A program made the translations under genes and the position numbers. Shown here piece after piece: positions 7,649-15,783 of a stretch of DNA of 64,000 nucleotides (positions are counted from its first letter, which is position 1; each line of letters begins with the position of its first letter). Source of the stretch: Streptomyces sp. TLI_105 (lineage in GTDB: Bacteria > Actinomycetota > Actinomycetes > Streptomycetales > Streptomycetaceae); the NCBI RefSeq assembly GCF_900105415.1, contig NZ_FNSM01000001.1:3798501-3862500 (forward strand), read 5' to 3'. The notes below the pieces were generated by a model. That model was not told where the DNA came from and searched no databases. It saw only the letters and a list, made by a program, of their open reading frames with translations.

Positions 7649-7671
7649 AAAACGTTACCGGGTTACGTTTT
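7649..7671 (-). promoter_or_regulatory. Probable TetR operator upstream of the HelD-like gene
   Basis: AACGTTACC at 7651-7659 and GGTTACGTT at 7661-7669 form a dyad around base 7660 with one mismatched position per arm; AA and TT flanks extend it to 23 bp. The A/T content is exceptional for the region. It sits 18 bases before the helicase start and 48 bases after the TetR stop, so the TetR probably represses the helicase from here. Confidence 0.55.
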
Positions 7672-7718
7672 TTACTCAGGAACGGGATGTGGCCAGTACG
7701 GCCGCCCCTCCGCAGCGC

Positions 7719-8351
7719 TCAGTACGGCAACCCCTCCCGCAGCGACCGGAACGCCACCTCCGCCGCCGCCACCGCGTCCCCCGCCACCGTGTCCATCGCC
7801 TCGCCGGCCGTCAGCCGCGCCACGTTCTCGTTCGCCAGGACCCGCAGCACGGCCACGATCTGCCCGGCCGCGAGCCGCGCCGACAGCGGGTCGCCGCCGA
7901 GCGCCCGCGCGAGGACCTCCTCCGACCGCTGCTGGTAGCCGTGGATCCCGACGAGCAGGGCCGGCGTCCCGTACAGGAGCCGGTGGTACGCCAGGACCGC
8001 CGGTACGTCACAGAGCCCGGTGACCGGATCGCGCCGCTCCAGCCCGTCCAGCAGGTGCTCGTACAACGCGTCGAGCGGCGCCGCGCCACGGGCCCGCCCG
8101 GCCTCCACCACGCGCGCGGACTCGTCCTCGTGGTCGGCGAACCGGTGCAGGACCAGGTCCTCCTTGGCGGGGAAGTACCGGAAGAGGGTCGGCTTCGAGA
8201 CCTCGGCGGCGGCGGCCACCTCCGCGACGGACACCGCGTCGAAACCCTTCTCCAGGAAGAGCGCGATGGCCGCGTCCGACAGGGCCTGCCGGGTCCGCGC
8301 CTTCTTCCGCTCGCGAAGACCGGCCGGGCTGGTCACACCGTCCTCCGCCAC
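7719..8351 (-). CDS. TetR/AcrR-family transcriptional regulator
   Basis: A 210-residue regulator. Residues 12-60 hold the canonical helix-turn-helix (RKKARTRQALSDAAIALFLE, GFDAVSVAEVAAAAEVSKPT, LFRYFPAKEDLV). The remaining 150 residues form the variable ligand-binding dimer domain, with an alanine-rich C-terminus. Ligand cannot be predicted. It lies upstream of the HelD-like helicase on the same strand with an 87-base gap containing a dyad, the most likely operator. An Eis-like acetyltransferase gene lies 55 bases upstream of it. Confidence 0.9.
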   Translation of the reverse strand: MAEDGVTSPAGLRERKKARTRQALSDAAIALFLEKGFDAVSVAEVAAAAEVSKPTLFRYFPAKEDLVLHRFADHEDESARVVEAGRARGAAPLDALYEHLLDGLERRDPVTGLCDVPAVLAYHRLLYGTPALLVGIHGYQQRSEEVLARALGGDPLSARLAAGQIVAVLRVLANENVARLTAGEAMDTVAGDAVAAAEVAFRSLREGLPY

Positions 8352-8406
8352 CAGGCGCCTCCTTCGTAGGCCGCCATCCTAGGGCGCCCGCCCGAGGGCC
8401 CCGGCC

Positions 8407-9651
8407 TCAGAAGACGTCGGGCGAGAAGGGCCGCAGCGGGGTGCGGAACAGGAGGTCGGCGCGGGCGGCCGCGCCGGGCGTCAGCTCCTCCACGCGCCCG
8501 AGCCGGGACAGCCGTACGGCCGACTCGTCACCGAACGCGAGCGTGGCCACCTCGGCGACGTCGAGGGCGAGATCGGCCGCCCCGGTCGTACGGACACAGG
8601 CCGCGCCCGTCGGGGAGGCGTCGAGCCGGAAGCGGCCGCCGGCGAGCCCGTCGGCGTCCCGCACCTCCAGGACCAGGCTTTCCTCCACCGGATACGTCCG
8701 GCCCTCCAGGACCCGGACCACGTCCAGGACCCGGACCCACAGCATGTCCACGTACGTCAGCATCCTGGCCGCGCGCGGGTCGGGCAGCAGCAGCGGCAGC
8801 GGGTCGTCGGGCGCCCGGTAGCCGGAGCGGACCGTGGCGATCCAGTCGATCGAGCAGAGGTAGTGCCACAGGGCGCGCTCGGCTGCCGGGGTGACGGCTA
8901 TGAGGTCCCGCACGGTCGCCGTGTTCAGCGGGCGCTTCGCGTCGTCCCACTTGTCGTCGGCGCTGTACGCGACGTACCCCTCGACCTCACCGGACGCCGA
9001 CCGGTACATCGCGTAGTACGGCTCCCGCCACGGGTGGCTCTGGTGGCCGAGGCCGGTGCCCTGCTCCCAGCCGCGCTTGTCGCGGTTCGTGACCCCGGCG
9101 CGGACACCGGCCAGCCGGCGGTGCACCTCGGGGCCCACCTTGCGGATCTCGTCACCGTCCGTCAGATCGATCCGGCCGCCGTCCTCCGGGCGACCCGAAC
9201 GGCGCGGGTCGAGACCGGCCCGGTTCACGTCGACGCTCCACTCGGCGGTCCAGCTCGCCGGACCGAAACCGAACCGCCCGTAGATCGGGTACTCGGCGGC
9301 GATCAGCGTCGCGATCGCGTCGCCCCGCTCCTTCGCGGCGGCGAGGTCCGCCGCCATCATCCGGCTGAGCAGCCCGCGCCTGCGGTGCGTCGGCGAGACC
9401 GTGACCTGGGTGATCGCGTCGGCGGTGAGACTGCCGCCGCCGACCGTGCTGACCTCCTGCCGGAAGGACCGGAAGGTGGCCACGATCCGGTCCCGGTCGA
9501 AGGCTCCGAGCGTCCGCGCCAGATCCGCGTGGGCCAGCCGGTCCGCGACCTCCTCGTCGGAGACGACCGGGGTCCTGAGGAAGCCGGTGCGCAGCGCCCG
9601 CTGCCAGTCGTGGAACTCGGACTCCGTCACCACGCGCACGTCGACAGTCAT
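8407..9651 (-). CDS. Eis-family GNAT N-acetyltransferase
   Basis: A 414-residue protein of full Eis length. It has the two-GNAT plus sterol-carrier-like C-domain layout. The N-terminal GNAT carries the acetyl-CoA loop [15 protein letters not shown] near residue 92 and the strand-helix [20 protein letters not shown]. The middle GNAT (about 200-300) includes [12 protein letters not shown] and VEGYVAYS. The protein ends FSPDVF, with the C-terminal carboxylate that serves as the general base in Eis. Relatives acetylate amines of aminoglycosides, peptides or lysines; which substrate this one uses is unknown. No obvious operon partner, though TetR and helicase genes follow. Confidence 0.9.
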   Translation of the reverse strand: MTVDVRVVTESEFHDWQRALRTGFLRTPVVSDEEVADRLAHADLARTLGAFDRDRIVATFRSFRQEVSTVGGGSLTADAITQVTVSPTHRRRGLLSRMMAADLAAAKERGDAIATLIAAEYPIYGRFGFGPASWTAEWSVDVNRAGLDPRRSGRPEDGGRIDLTDGDEIRKVGPEVHRRLAGVRAGVTNRDKRGWEQGTGLGHQSHPWREPYYAMYRSASGEVEGYVAYSADDKWDDAKRPLNTATVRDLIAVTPAAERALWHYLCSIDWIATVRSGYRAPDDPLPLLLPDPRAARMLTYVDMLWVRVLDVVRVLEGRTYPVEESLVLEVRDADGLAGGRFRLDASPTGAACVRTTGAADLALDVAEVATLAFGDESAVRLSRLGRVEELTPGAAARADLLFRTPLRPFSPDVF

Positions 9652-9705
9652 CCCCCGACCCTACGCACGGCGCGGCCGGCCCCGCACCCGACTTTCCCGG
9701 CCCGG

Positions 9706-10320
9706 TCAGGCCAGCAGGTCGTCGACCTGGGCCTCGCCCTCCCGGTAGCGGCGGGCGATCTCCGCGCTGCAGTCGTCGGCGGTCCGCTGGAGGTGCTGTC
9801 GGCGCCGCGAGACCTGCTGCTCGTACCCCGCGAGCCTGCCCATCGCCGCGTGCAGCTCGTCGTCCGTCCGGGCCGTCAGGTCCGACAGCTCGACCTCCGA
9901 CAGCATCTCGGTCGCGAGCCTCCGGTACTCCTCGCCGCGCGGGGTCGACAGCGTCACGTGCCGCGCCGAGCTGCGGTGCCGCGAGGGCACGTCGGCGAGG
10001 ATCTCGGAGAGCCGGTCGAGGACCGGGGCCTCCGGATCGGTCCGCCGTGCCAGCTCGGCCCGCAGGATGTCGATCCGGCCCTGGAGCATCCGGCGCACAT
10101 AGCTCAGGTCGGCCTCGTCGCTCTGCGCGTCCCGGCGCAGCGCCCGCAGCTCGGGCAGCCGCAGGGCACCGAGGTCGGGCGGCGTCCGGTCCGCCGGATC
10201 GGCGTTCCGCTGCACGGGTGGGCGCGTCATGGGTCCTCCGCCCGGTCCTCCGCCCCGGGCTCCGGAGCGGATCAGCGGTACGGGGCCGGACGGCGTCGGC
10301 CCGGTGCCAGGTGCACTCAT
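9706..10320 (-). CDS. rsiG: RsiG, c-di-GMP-dependent anti-sigma factor for WhiG
   Basis: A 204-residue protein with a disordered 60-residue N-terminus and a long antiparallel coiled coil. Both copies of the c-di-GMP-binding signature E-x3-S-x2-R-x3-Q-x3-D are present and complete: EADLSYVRRMLQGRID in helix 1 and EQQVSRRRQHLQRTAD in helix 2. From published work on Streptomyces, RsiG loaded with a c-di-GMP dimer sequesters the sporulation sigma factor WhiG, so this gene couples the second messenger to reproductive hypha development. The ATG at 10320 has GAGGGG upstream. A longer frame to 10356 is possible. It is divergent from dtd; whiG is not in the window. Confidence 0.9.
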   Translation of the reverse strand: MSAPGTGPTPSGPVPLIRSGARGGGPGGGPMTRPPVQRNADPADRTPPDLGALRLPELRALRRDAQSDEADLSYVRRMLQGRIDILRAELARRTDPEAPVLDRLSEILADVPSRHRSSARHVTLSTPRGEEYRRLATEMLSEVELSDLTARTDDELHAAMGRLAGYEQQVSRRRQHLQRTADDCSAEIARRYREGEAQVDDLLA

Positions 10321-10460
10321 GAGAATCGTCCCCTCGACCGGTGCGGTCGGCCGCACCGCCTCCCACGCATGGTGCCACCCTGCACGCCCGCGTGCAGGCG
10401 CTCTGCACCCGTTCGGCCCCTCGTCCTTCGGCCCGCGGAACGCTCGGTAGGTTGGTGCGC

Positions 10461-10886
10461 ATGCGAGCAGTGGTGCAGAGGGTCGACGGCGCGAGCGTCG
10501 TCGTCGCAGGGGAGACCGTCGGAGAGATCACCGGCGAAGGGCTGTGCGTCCTGGTCGGGGTGACCCACGACGACACCCCGGAGAAGGCCGCCCAATTGGC
10601 CAGAAAGCTCTGGTCCGTCCGGGTGCTGAACGACGAGAAGTCGTGCTCCGACGTGAACGCGCCGCTGCTCGTCGTCTCCCAGTTCACCCTCTACGGAGAC
10701 GCCCGGAAGGGCCGCCGCCCCACCTGGAACGCCGCGGCCCCCGGCCCGGTCGCCGAACCCCTCGTCGACGAGGTGGTCGCCCAGCTCCGCAACCTGGGCG
10801 CCCACGTGGAGACGGGCCGCTTCGGAGCGAAGATGCGCGTCTCCCTCACGAACGACGGCCCGTTCACGGTGCTTCTGGAGGTCTAG
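10461..10886 (+). CDS. dtd: D-aminoacyl-tRNA deacylase
   Basis: A 141-residue protein, the usual length. It starts [15 protein letters not shown] and contains the family motifs [15 protein letters not shown] (the -SQFTL- catalytic-site loop) and [12 protein letters not shown] (the NxGPFT cross-subunit loop). It hydrolyses D-amino acids, and glycine, wrongly attached to tRNA, in the cytoplasm as a homodimer. A TAGGTT -10-like hexamer lies 6 bases before the ATG, so the mRNA may be leaderless. It converges on the ygfZ-like gene, 27 bases away. Confidence 0.95.
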   Translation: MRAVVQRVDGASVVVAGETVGEITGEGLCVLVGVTHDDTPEKAAQLARKLWSVRVLNDEKSCSDVNAPLLVVSQFTLYGDARKGRRPTWNAAAPGPVAEPLVDEVVAQLRNLGAHVETGRFGAKMRVSLTNDGPFTVLLEV

Positions 10887-10913
10887 GGCCGGCCGTACGG
10901 CTCGGCGGAGCGA

Positions 10914-11879
10914 CTACGGCTCGACGACCGTCTCCTGCGCGGCGGCCGTCGTCCCGGCGATCAGCGGAGCGTCCACCGGCACGTTCCGCTTGACCAGGGC
11001 GAGGGCGATCGGCCCGAGCTCGTGGTGGCGGACGGCGGTCGTCACGAAACCGAGCTGTCGGCCCTCCTCGCCGTCGGACGCGAGCCGGAGCGGGGTCCCG
11101 TGGGCGGGCAGCAGGACCTCGCTGCCGTCCAGGTGCAGGAAGACCAGGCGGCGCGGCGGCTTCCCCAGGTTCTGCACCCGGGCGACGGTCTCCTGCCCCC
11201 GGTAGCAGCCCTTCTGGAGGTGGACGGCGCTGCCGATGAGGCCGACCTCGTGCGGGATGGTCCGGTGGTCGGTCTCGAAGCCGAGCCGCGGCCGGTGCGC
11301 CTCGACCCGCAGCGCCTCGTACGCGAGGATCCCGGCGGCCGGCCCGTGCGAGGCCGCGAAGGACTCCAGGTCGGCGCGGGGCAGGAACAGATCGCGGCCG
11401 TGCGGGGTCTCCCGTACGACGACGCCCTCGGGCACCTCGGCGATGGAGCCGGCCGGGAGGTGGACGACGGCGAGGTCCTCCGTGCGGTCGGCGACCTCCA
11501 CCCGGTAGAAGAACTTCATCGACTCCAGGTACGCGACGAGCTCCTCGCGCGTCCCCGGCTCGACGTGCGCCCACACCGTCTCGCCGTCGTCGACGAGGTA
11601 CAGGGCGTGCTCGATGTGCCCGTTCGCGGAGAGGATCAGCGCCTCGGTCGCCTGCCCGGGCGGCAGCTCGGTCATGTGCTGGGTGACGAGCAGGTGCAGC
11701 CAGCTCAGCCGGTCGTCGCCGGAGACGGCGACGACTCCCCGGTGCGAGAGGTCGACGAAGCCGTTGCCTTCGGCGAGGGCGCGCTGCTCGCGGAACAGGT
11801 CGCCGTAGTGCGCGGCGACGCCTTCGTCGCGGCCTTCGGCGGGGACGGCGCCGGGCAGGGACAACAGAGGGCTCTTCAT
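10914..11879 (-). CDS. ygfZ: Folate-binding YgfZ/GcvT-like Fe-S cluster biogenesis protein
   Basis: A 321-residue tetrahydrofolate-binding-fold protein. The diagnostic YgfZ motif K-G-C-Y-x-G-Q-E occurs as LQKGCYRGQETVARVQN near residue 225, with the conserved cysteine intact. N-terminal residues include DLSHRGVVAVSGDDRLSWLH, the GcvT-type folate domain, and the C-terminal beta domain ends with SDGEEGRQLGFVTTA. YgfZ proteins help maintain certain iron-sulfur enzymes using folate. Nur is encoded 10 bases upstream on the same strand, so the two are probably co-transcribed. Confidence 0.92.
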   Translation of the reverse strand: MKSPLLSLPGAVPAEGRDEGVAAHYGDLFREQRALAEGNGFVDLSHRGVVAVSGDDRLSWLHLLVTQHMTELPPGQATEALILSANGHIEHALYLVDDGETVWAHVEPGTREELVAYLESMKFFYRVEVADRTEDLAVVHLPAGSIAEVPEGVVVRETPHGRDLFLPRADLESFAASHGPAAGILAYEALRVEAHRPRLGFETDHRTIPHEVGLIGSAVHLQKGCYRGQETVARVQNLGKPPRRLVFLHLDGSEVLLPAHGTPLRLASDGEEGRQLGFVTTAVRHHELGPIALALVKRNVPVDAPLIAGTTAAAQETVVEP

Positions 11880-11889
11880 ACAGAAGAGC

Positions 11890-12327
11890 CTACGACTCGG
11901 CGGCAGCGTCCTTGTTCGAACAGTCCCGGCACCGGCCGAAGATCGCGAAGTGCTTCATGTCCGTCTCGAACCCGAAGGTCTCGCGGAGCTTCCCGGTGAA
12001 CTCGGCGGCCACCTCGACGTCCGCCTCGATCACCCCGGAGCAGTCCCGGCAGACCAGGTGCAGATGGTGGTGCCGGTCGGCGAGGTGGTACGTCGGGGCG
12101 CCGTGCCCCAGATGCGCGTGACTGACCAGACCCAGCTCCTCCAGGAGCTCCAGGGTCCGGTACACGGTGGAGATGTTCACCCCGGAGGCCGTCCTGCGGA
12201 CCTCGCCGAGGATGTCGTCCGGGGTCGCGTGCTCCAGCCTGTCCACGGCTTCCAGGACAAGCTGGCGCTGCGGCGTCAGCCGGTAGCCGCGCTGCCGCAG
12301 GTCGCTCTTCCAGTCGGTGCTCACCAC
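11890..12327 (-). CDS. nur: Nur, nickel-responsive Fur-family repressor
   Basis: A 145-residue Fur-family regulator that I recognise as Nur, the S. coelicolor regulator of nickel uptake and superoxide dismutases. With the first of two adjacent GTG codons (12327) as start, all known ligands fall in register: His70, His72 and His126 for the nickel-specific site, His33, His86, His88 and His90 for the general metal site. The Fur helix-turn-helix lies at 14-65 (TPQRQLVLEAVDRLEHATPD, ISTVYRTLELLEELGLV). Two CxxC pairs are present (CRDC near 93, CRDC near the end). The start at 12324 would shift numbering by one. It shares its transcript direction with ygfZ downstream. Confidence 0.93.
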   Translation of the reverse strand: MVSTDWKSDLRQRGYRLTPQRQLVLEAVDRLEHATPDDILGEVRRTASGVNISTVYRTLELLEELGLVSHAHLGHGAPTYHLADRHHHLHLVCRDCSGVIEADVEVAAEFTGKLRETFGFETDMKHFAIFGRCRDCSNKDAAAES

Positions 12328-12370
12328 GCCCCCCAGTGTACGGAGGGCGCGGCGCGCCACCCGGTGTCGT

Positions 12371-12943
12371 CTAGCGGAAGAAGGCGATGCCGTCGTCCGG
12401 CATGTCGGGCAGGTTGCGGGCCATCTCCGCGACCTCCTCCGGCGTCACGACCTTCTTCAGGTGCGCCGACATGTAGGGGCGGAGCGGGACCTCGGGGGTC
12501 GCCTTCTCGCCGACCCACATCAGGTCGCTCTTCACGTAGCCGTAGAGCCGCTTGCCGCCGCTGTACGCACCGGAGGCCGCGGTCCGGGCGACGGCGTCCG
12601 TCGCCAGGTCGATCTGCGGCTTCTGGTCGGCGAGCTCGCCGTACCAGATCTCGACGATGCCCTGGTCACGGACCATGACGACCTCGACCTTGCGGTCCTT
12701 GTCGATCCGCCAGTAGCCGCTCTCGCTCTCCAGCGGACGGACCTTGTTGCCGTCGTTGTCCAGGACCCACGAGTGGGAGCGGTACTCGATGAAGTCCCGG
12801 CCGTCGTGGCTGAAGGTCACGGACTGGCCGAAGTTGCACTTCTCGGCACCGGGGAAGTCGGAGACGCCCGCGCCCTCCCACGTACCGAGCAGGAACGCGA
12901 GGGGGACGAGGTCCGGGTTGAGGTCGGACGGGATCTCGATCAT
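12371..12943 (-). CDS. Nitrobindin-like heme-binding beta-barrel protein
   Basis: A 190-residue member of the FABP-like/DUF1794 family (peroxynitrite isomerase, nitrobindin type). The GTWEGAG motif near residue 20 is the GxWxGxG signature, and strands such as RDFIEYRSHSWVLDNDG and ESGYWRIDKDRKVEVVM follow. Nitrobindins bind ferric heme in a ten-stranded barrel and isomerise peroxynitrite. The usual proximal histidine sits near the C-terminus; HLKKVV at about 160 is a candidate. The gene precedes nur on the same strand with a 43-base gap and may be read through into it. Confidence 0.88.
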   Translation of the reverse strand: MIEIPSDLNPDLVPLAFLLGTWEGAGVSDFPGAEKCNFGQSVTFSHDGRDFIEYRSHSWVLDNDGNKVRPLESESGYWRIDKDRKVEVVMVRDQGIVEIWYGELADQKPQIDLATDAVARTAASGAYSGGKRLYGYVKSDLMWVGEKATPEVPLRPYMSAHLKKVVTPEEVAEMARNLPDMPDDGIAFFR

Positions 12944-12971
12944 GAGTAGCTCTGGCGTTCTCTAGAAGTGG

Positions 12972-13070
12972 TTACCGCTGGCCCTGGTACAGCTTCTTCA
13001 CGGTCAGACCGGCGAAGGCGATGACGCCCACGGCGACCAGGACCAGGAGGGTTTCGAAGAAAGCGATCAT
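12972..13070 (-). CDS. Small single-span membrane protein (32 aa)
   Basis: A 32-residue protein: a 20-residue hydrophobic helix (about FFETLLVLVAVGVIAFAGL) followed by a short basic tail KKLYQGQR. A strong Shine-Dalgarno (GAGGAG) lies six bases before the ATG, which distinguishes it from the long shadow frame around it. It lies 28 bases upstream of the nitrobindin gene on the same strand. Function unknown; possibly a small envelope or regulatory peptide. Confidence 0.7.
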   Translation of the reverse strand: MIAFFETLLVLVAVGVIAFAGLTVKKLYQGQR

Positions 13071-13107
13071 GGGGTGCTCCTCGACTGAGCGGTGAAGGCG
13101 GAACGGG

Positions 13108-13138
13108 CCGGACCCCAGCTTAGTGGGCTGGGGTCCGG
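13108..13138 (-). terminator. 12-bp perfect hairpin between membrane paralogues and the small peptide gene
   Basis: CCGGACCCCAGC at 13108-13119 pairs exactly with GCTGGGGTCCGG at 13127-13138 around a 7-base loop. It lies 30 bases beyond the stop of the three-gene operon ending at 13169. It is the likely factor-independent terminator of that operon. Confidence 0.75.
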
Positions 13139-13168
13139 GCCACTCGGTGAGGTGGGTCTCGCGGACGA

Positions 13169-14053
13169 TCAGCCGAGGAGCTGCGCCTGGAGGGTGACCG
13201 TCTGCCGGAACGGCACCGTCAGCGCCCCGCCCTTCCGGGTCTGGGTGACCACCGCGAGGGTGTCCCCGGCCTGGATGTAGGCCCAGCGGGTCTGCTCGGG
13301 GCCGTACGGCGCCTTCTCCTTGTAGGAGTAGACGGAGAGGTCCGGCACGTCGACGTCCTGGGTGGACATGTCGATCTCCGCATCCTCGACCCCGAGCGGC
13401 AGTCGGCTCCCGCGGAAGACCTCGCGCGTGACCTCGTCCTTGAGGCCCTCCGCATACGCCACCGACGAGAACCGCAGCAGGTGGATCCGGGTGGTCGTGC
13501 CGTCGGGCGTGGTCCAGCCGCGGGCGGCCACGTGCCGGAGCGCCGAGTCGGCCAGGTACGCCTTCACCGTGCCCCGGTCCTTCTCCGCGAGCAGCGCGAG
13601 GTACGAGTCGACGCCGGTCCAGTCGCCCTTCAGCTTCGGGTCGACCGTGGCGCCCGCCGGCGCGGGCAGCAGGAGCTTCCGCAGGTCGGCGTGGTGGATC
13701 TCCCCCTCGTTGCCATCGGTGAACGGCCGGAGGGCCCCCTCGGGCAGCGCCGGAAGGGCGAGCTTCGGGTACTCCCAACGGCCGTCGGACTCGGTCGCGA
13801 GCCCCGGCACGTCGGTGCGGTCCATGGCGGTGATCCCCATGGCCGTACCGGCTCCGACACCACCGCAGACGAGCACGGCGGCGGTCCAGCGGGCGATGGC
13901 CCGGAGCAGGGGCTTGCGGGACTTCCCGGGCTTCGCCGGCGCGGCCTCGGCCTCGGCCTGCGGCTCGGGGACGGGCTCGGCCCGCGGCTCGGAGGCGGGC
14001 TCGGCCACCGCCTGCGCGGGGACGGACGTCTCGGTCTGCGTCTGCTCGGTCAT
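13169..14053 (-). CDS. Single-span membrane protein, paralogue 3 of tandem trio
   Basis: A 294-residue protein of unknown function. Residues 1-45 are Glu/Pro/Ala-rich and cytoplasmic. A single membrane helix (about 52-72, WTAAVLVCGGVGAGTAMGI) is followed by a large extracytoplasmic domain. That domain contains DLRKLLLPAPAGATV, a motif also seen in the two genes upstream (PLSKLLLPLPEGYEF and DLRKLLVAKPAGAKA), so the three are divergent paralogues. Its ATG overlaps the previous stop by 4 bases, indicating translational coupling. No enzymatic motif is visible. Confidence 0.8.
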   Translation of the reverse strand: MTEQTQTETSVPAQAVAEPASEPRAEPVPEPQAEAEAAPAKPGKSRKPLLRAIARWTAAVLVCGGVGAGTAMGITAMDRTDVPGLATESDGRWEYPKLALPALPEGALRPFTDGNEGEIHHADLRKLLLPAPAGATVDPKLKGDWTGVDSYLALLAEKDRGTVKAYLADSALRHVAARGWTTPDGTTTRIHLLRFSSVAYAEGLKDEVTREVFRGSRLPLGVEDAEIDMSTQDVDVPDLSVYSYKEKAPYGPEQTRWAYIQAGDTLAVVTQTRKGGALTVPFRQTVTLQAQLLG

Positions 14054-14868
14054 ACGTACTCCCCCGGGGATGCGATGTGGTCGAGCTGCTGCGTGAGCAG
14101 CTCGGCCACGGCCGCCTTGTCGAACGGCTTGGCGCCCGCCGCCTTGACGGTGACGAGGACGTCGGAGTCGTACGCGAGGCAGATCATCTCGTCCAGCGCC
14201 TCGGCCCGCTCCTCCTTGTCCAGCGAGTCGTCCACGGGCGCCATGTAGCAGACGGCGTTCCGGTGGTCCTTCACCTTGGGTCCCTTCGGGAACTCCAGAA
14301 CGTCCATGACCTCCTTGCGGAGCCGATAGCTGTCCTTGATCCGCTTCTTGTCCTTCATCCGCGCGACCTCGAAGGAGACGACGAGGTCGCTGTTCGGGTC
14401 GGCGAAGGAACGGACCCCGATGCCTTCGATGCCGAGCTTGTCGACGTCCTTCTCGAACGCGCGGCGCTTCTTCCCGGACAACCCCTCGCCCGCCTGCTTC
14501 ATCAGCGCGGTGGCCTCCGCGGCGCCGAGCTCGCCGTCGTTCCCGTACAGCTCCTCGTCGGGGCCGAACTCGTACCCCTCCGGCAGCGGCAGCAGGAGCT
14601 TGCTCAGCGGTGTGTCGGCCTTGCCGCGCGCCAGGGCGGCGGCCGGGTCCTCGTTCTTCCCCGCCTCCTCCTCGGCGCTCCACAGCTGTGTCGGCGCGGT
14701 GCGGTCGGCGGAGGAGACGGTGACGGCGGTGTACATGACGCCGGCGCCGATCAGGCCGAGGACGAGCACGGAGGGCAGGACGACGCCGAGCAGGATCCGC
14801 CGGGCACCCCGCTTCTTGAGCTCCTGATCCACTACGGGCTCGGTCACGTCGTTCCGGTCCTCACTCAC
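14050..14868 (-). CDS. Single-span membrane protein, paralogue 2 of tandem trio
   Basis: A 272-residue protein with a short cytoplasmic N-terminus, one membrane helix at about 22-46 (ILLGVVLPSVLVLGLIGAGV) and an extracytoplasmic domain. The domain carries the shared motif TPLSKLLLPLPEGYEF, an Asp/Glu/Lys-rich helical centre (KRRAFEKDVDKLG), and two cysteines (AVCYMAP, MICLAYDS) that could form a disulfide. Overlaps both neighbours by ATGA junctions. Function unknown; the family seems actinobacterial and could be a sensor or envelope component. Confidence 0.8.
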   Translation of the reverse strand: MSEDRNDVTEPVVDQELKKRGARRILLGVVLPSVLVLGLIGAGVMYTAVTVSSADRTAPTQLWSAEEEAGKNEDPAAALARGKADTPLSKLLLPLPEGYEFGPDEELYGNDGELGAAEATALMKQAGEGLSGKKRRAFEKDVDKLGIEGIGVRSFADPNSDLVVSFEVARMKDKKRIKDSYRLRKEVMDVLEFPKGPKVKDHRNAVCYMAPVDDSLDKEERAEALDEMICLAYDSDVLVTVKAAGAKPFDKAAVAELLTQQLDHIASPGEYV

Positions 14869-15680
14869 AGGCGCCCCAGCTGTCGCTCGGCCAGGGAACG
14901 GATGTCCTTCTCGGAGATCTTCTCCGTGTCGTACATGAAGATCTCCACCGCGATGTCACCGCGGTGGAAGTAGGCCCGGGTCTCGTAGAGGTCCAGGTAG
15001 CCGGCCTCCCGCTGCACGGGGAAGACGTAGTAGCGGCCGTCGGCCGAGCCCTTGAGGGCCGTGCCCTCGTTCCGGGCGAACTTCTCCTCCGGCATGTAGG
15101 ACTGCTGGTCCTCGATGTACTCCTGCGCGCCGCGGACGTCCCCGGACCGGTACTGGACGAGCCGGACCTCCGTCCGCTTGTGCTCGCCCGACGCCCAGGA
15201 CGTCACGGCGATCCGCCGGACGCCCAGGCCCAGCTGGTAGTCGAGGGCTCTGCCGGGCTCTTTGAAGTCCGAGGCGAACGTGCTCACCGACATCCAGCCG
15301 TCACGGTCGGCGAACTCGTCCGCCTTCGCGCCGGCCGGCTTGGCCACCAGCAGCTTCCGCAGGTCGCCCTGCGCCTTCGCCTGCCGGTCCTCCTTCGCCG
15401 ACAGCGGCGCCGGTTCCTGGCCCTTGGGCAGCGGCTTCGCCGGGTACGCGAGGCCGGGCTGGTTCAGCGGAGGGAGCGCGGTCGGTTCGCGGTCGGCCTG
15501 GATGCCGTAGCCGACGGCGGTGCCGCCGACGAGGCCGATGACGGCGGCGACTGCGATGAGACCGACGGTACGGAGGACCCGGCGGCGCGGCGCCCGGACC
15601 GGAGGCGCGGTTTCCGTGACCGGATCCGGCTCAGGTGGTGATGTTGTATCCGCATTTTGGATACTTTCTTCGATACTCAA
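14865..15680 (-). CDS. Single-span membrane protein, paralogue 1 of tandem trio
   Basis: A 271-residue protein if the TTG at 15680 is the start, preceded closely by GGGGGGA; an in-frame GTG at 15692 is the alternative. A membrane helix spans about 38-58 (VGLIAVAAVIGLVGGTAVGY). The extracytoplasmic domain has DLRKLLVAKPAGAKADEF, the trio motif, then segments such as LGLGVRRIAVTSWASGEHK and RGAQEYIEDQQSYM. Its stop overlaps the next ATG. It is first in the three-gene operon and divergent from the DsrE gene. Function unknown. Confidence 0.7.
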   Translation of the reverse strand: MSIEESIQNADTTSPPEPDPVTETAPPVRAPRRRVLRTVGLIAVAAVIGLVGGTAVGYGIQADREPTALPPLNQPGLAYPAKPLPKGQEPAPLSAKEDRQAKAQGDLRKLLVAKPAGAKADEFADRDGWMSVSTFASDFKEPGRALDYQLGLGVRRIAVTSWASGEHKRTEVRLVQYRSGDVRGAQEYIEDQQSYMPEEKFARNEGTALKGSADGRYYVFPVQREAGYLDLYETRAYFHRGDIAVEIFMYDTEKISEKDIRSLAERQLGRL

Positions 15681-15783
15681 GAGTCCCCCCACGAGACCTG
15701 AAGCGCGGATTCCGTCACCCGCGCACACAGCTGACACGCGAGGGGCGCATGAGGTTGCAGTGCCGCGCATTACAGTTCGGCAT

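Noticed and set aside
7632..7718. Rifamycin-associated element upstream of the HelD-like gene
   Set aside because: No GC-rich 19-bp dyad; only the A/T-rich TetR-type dyad is present.
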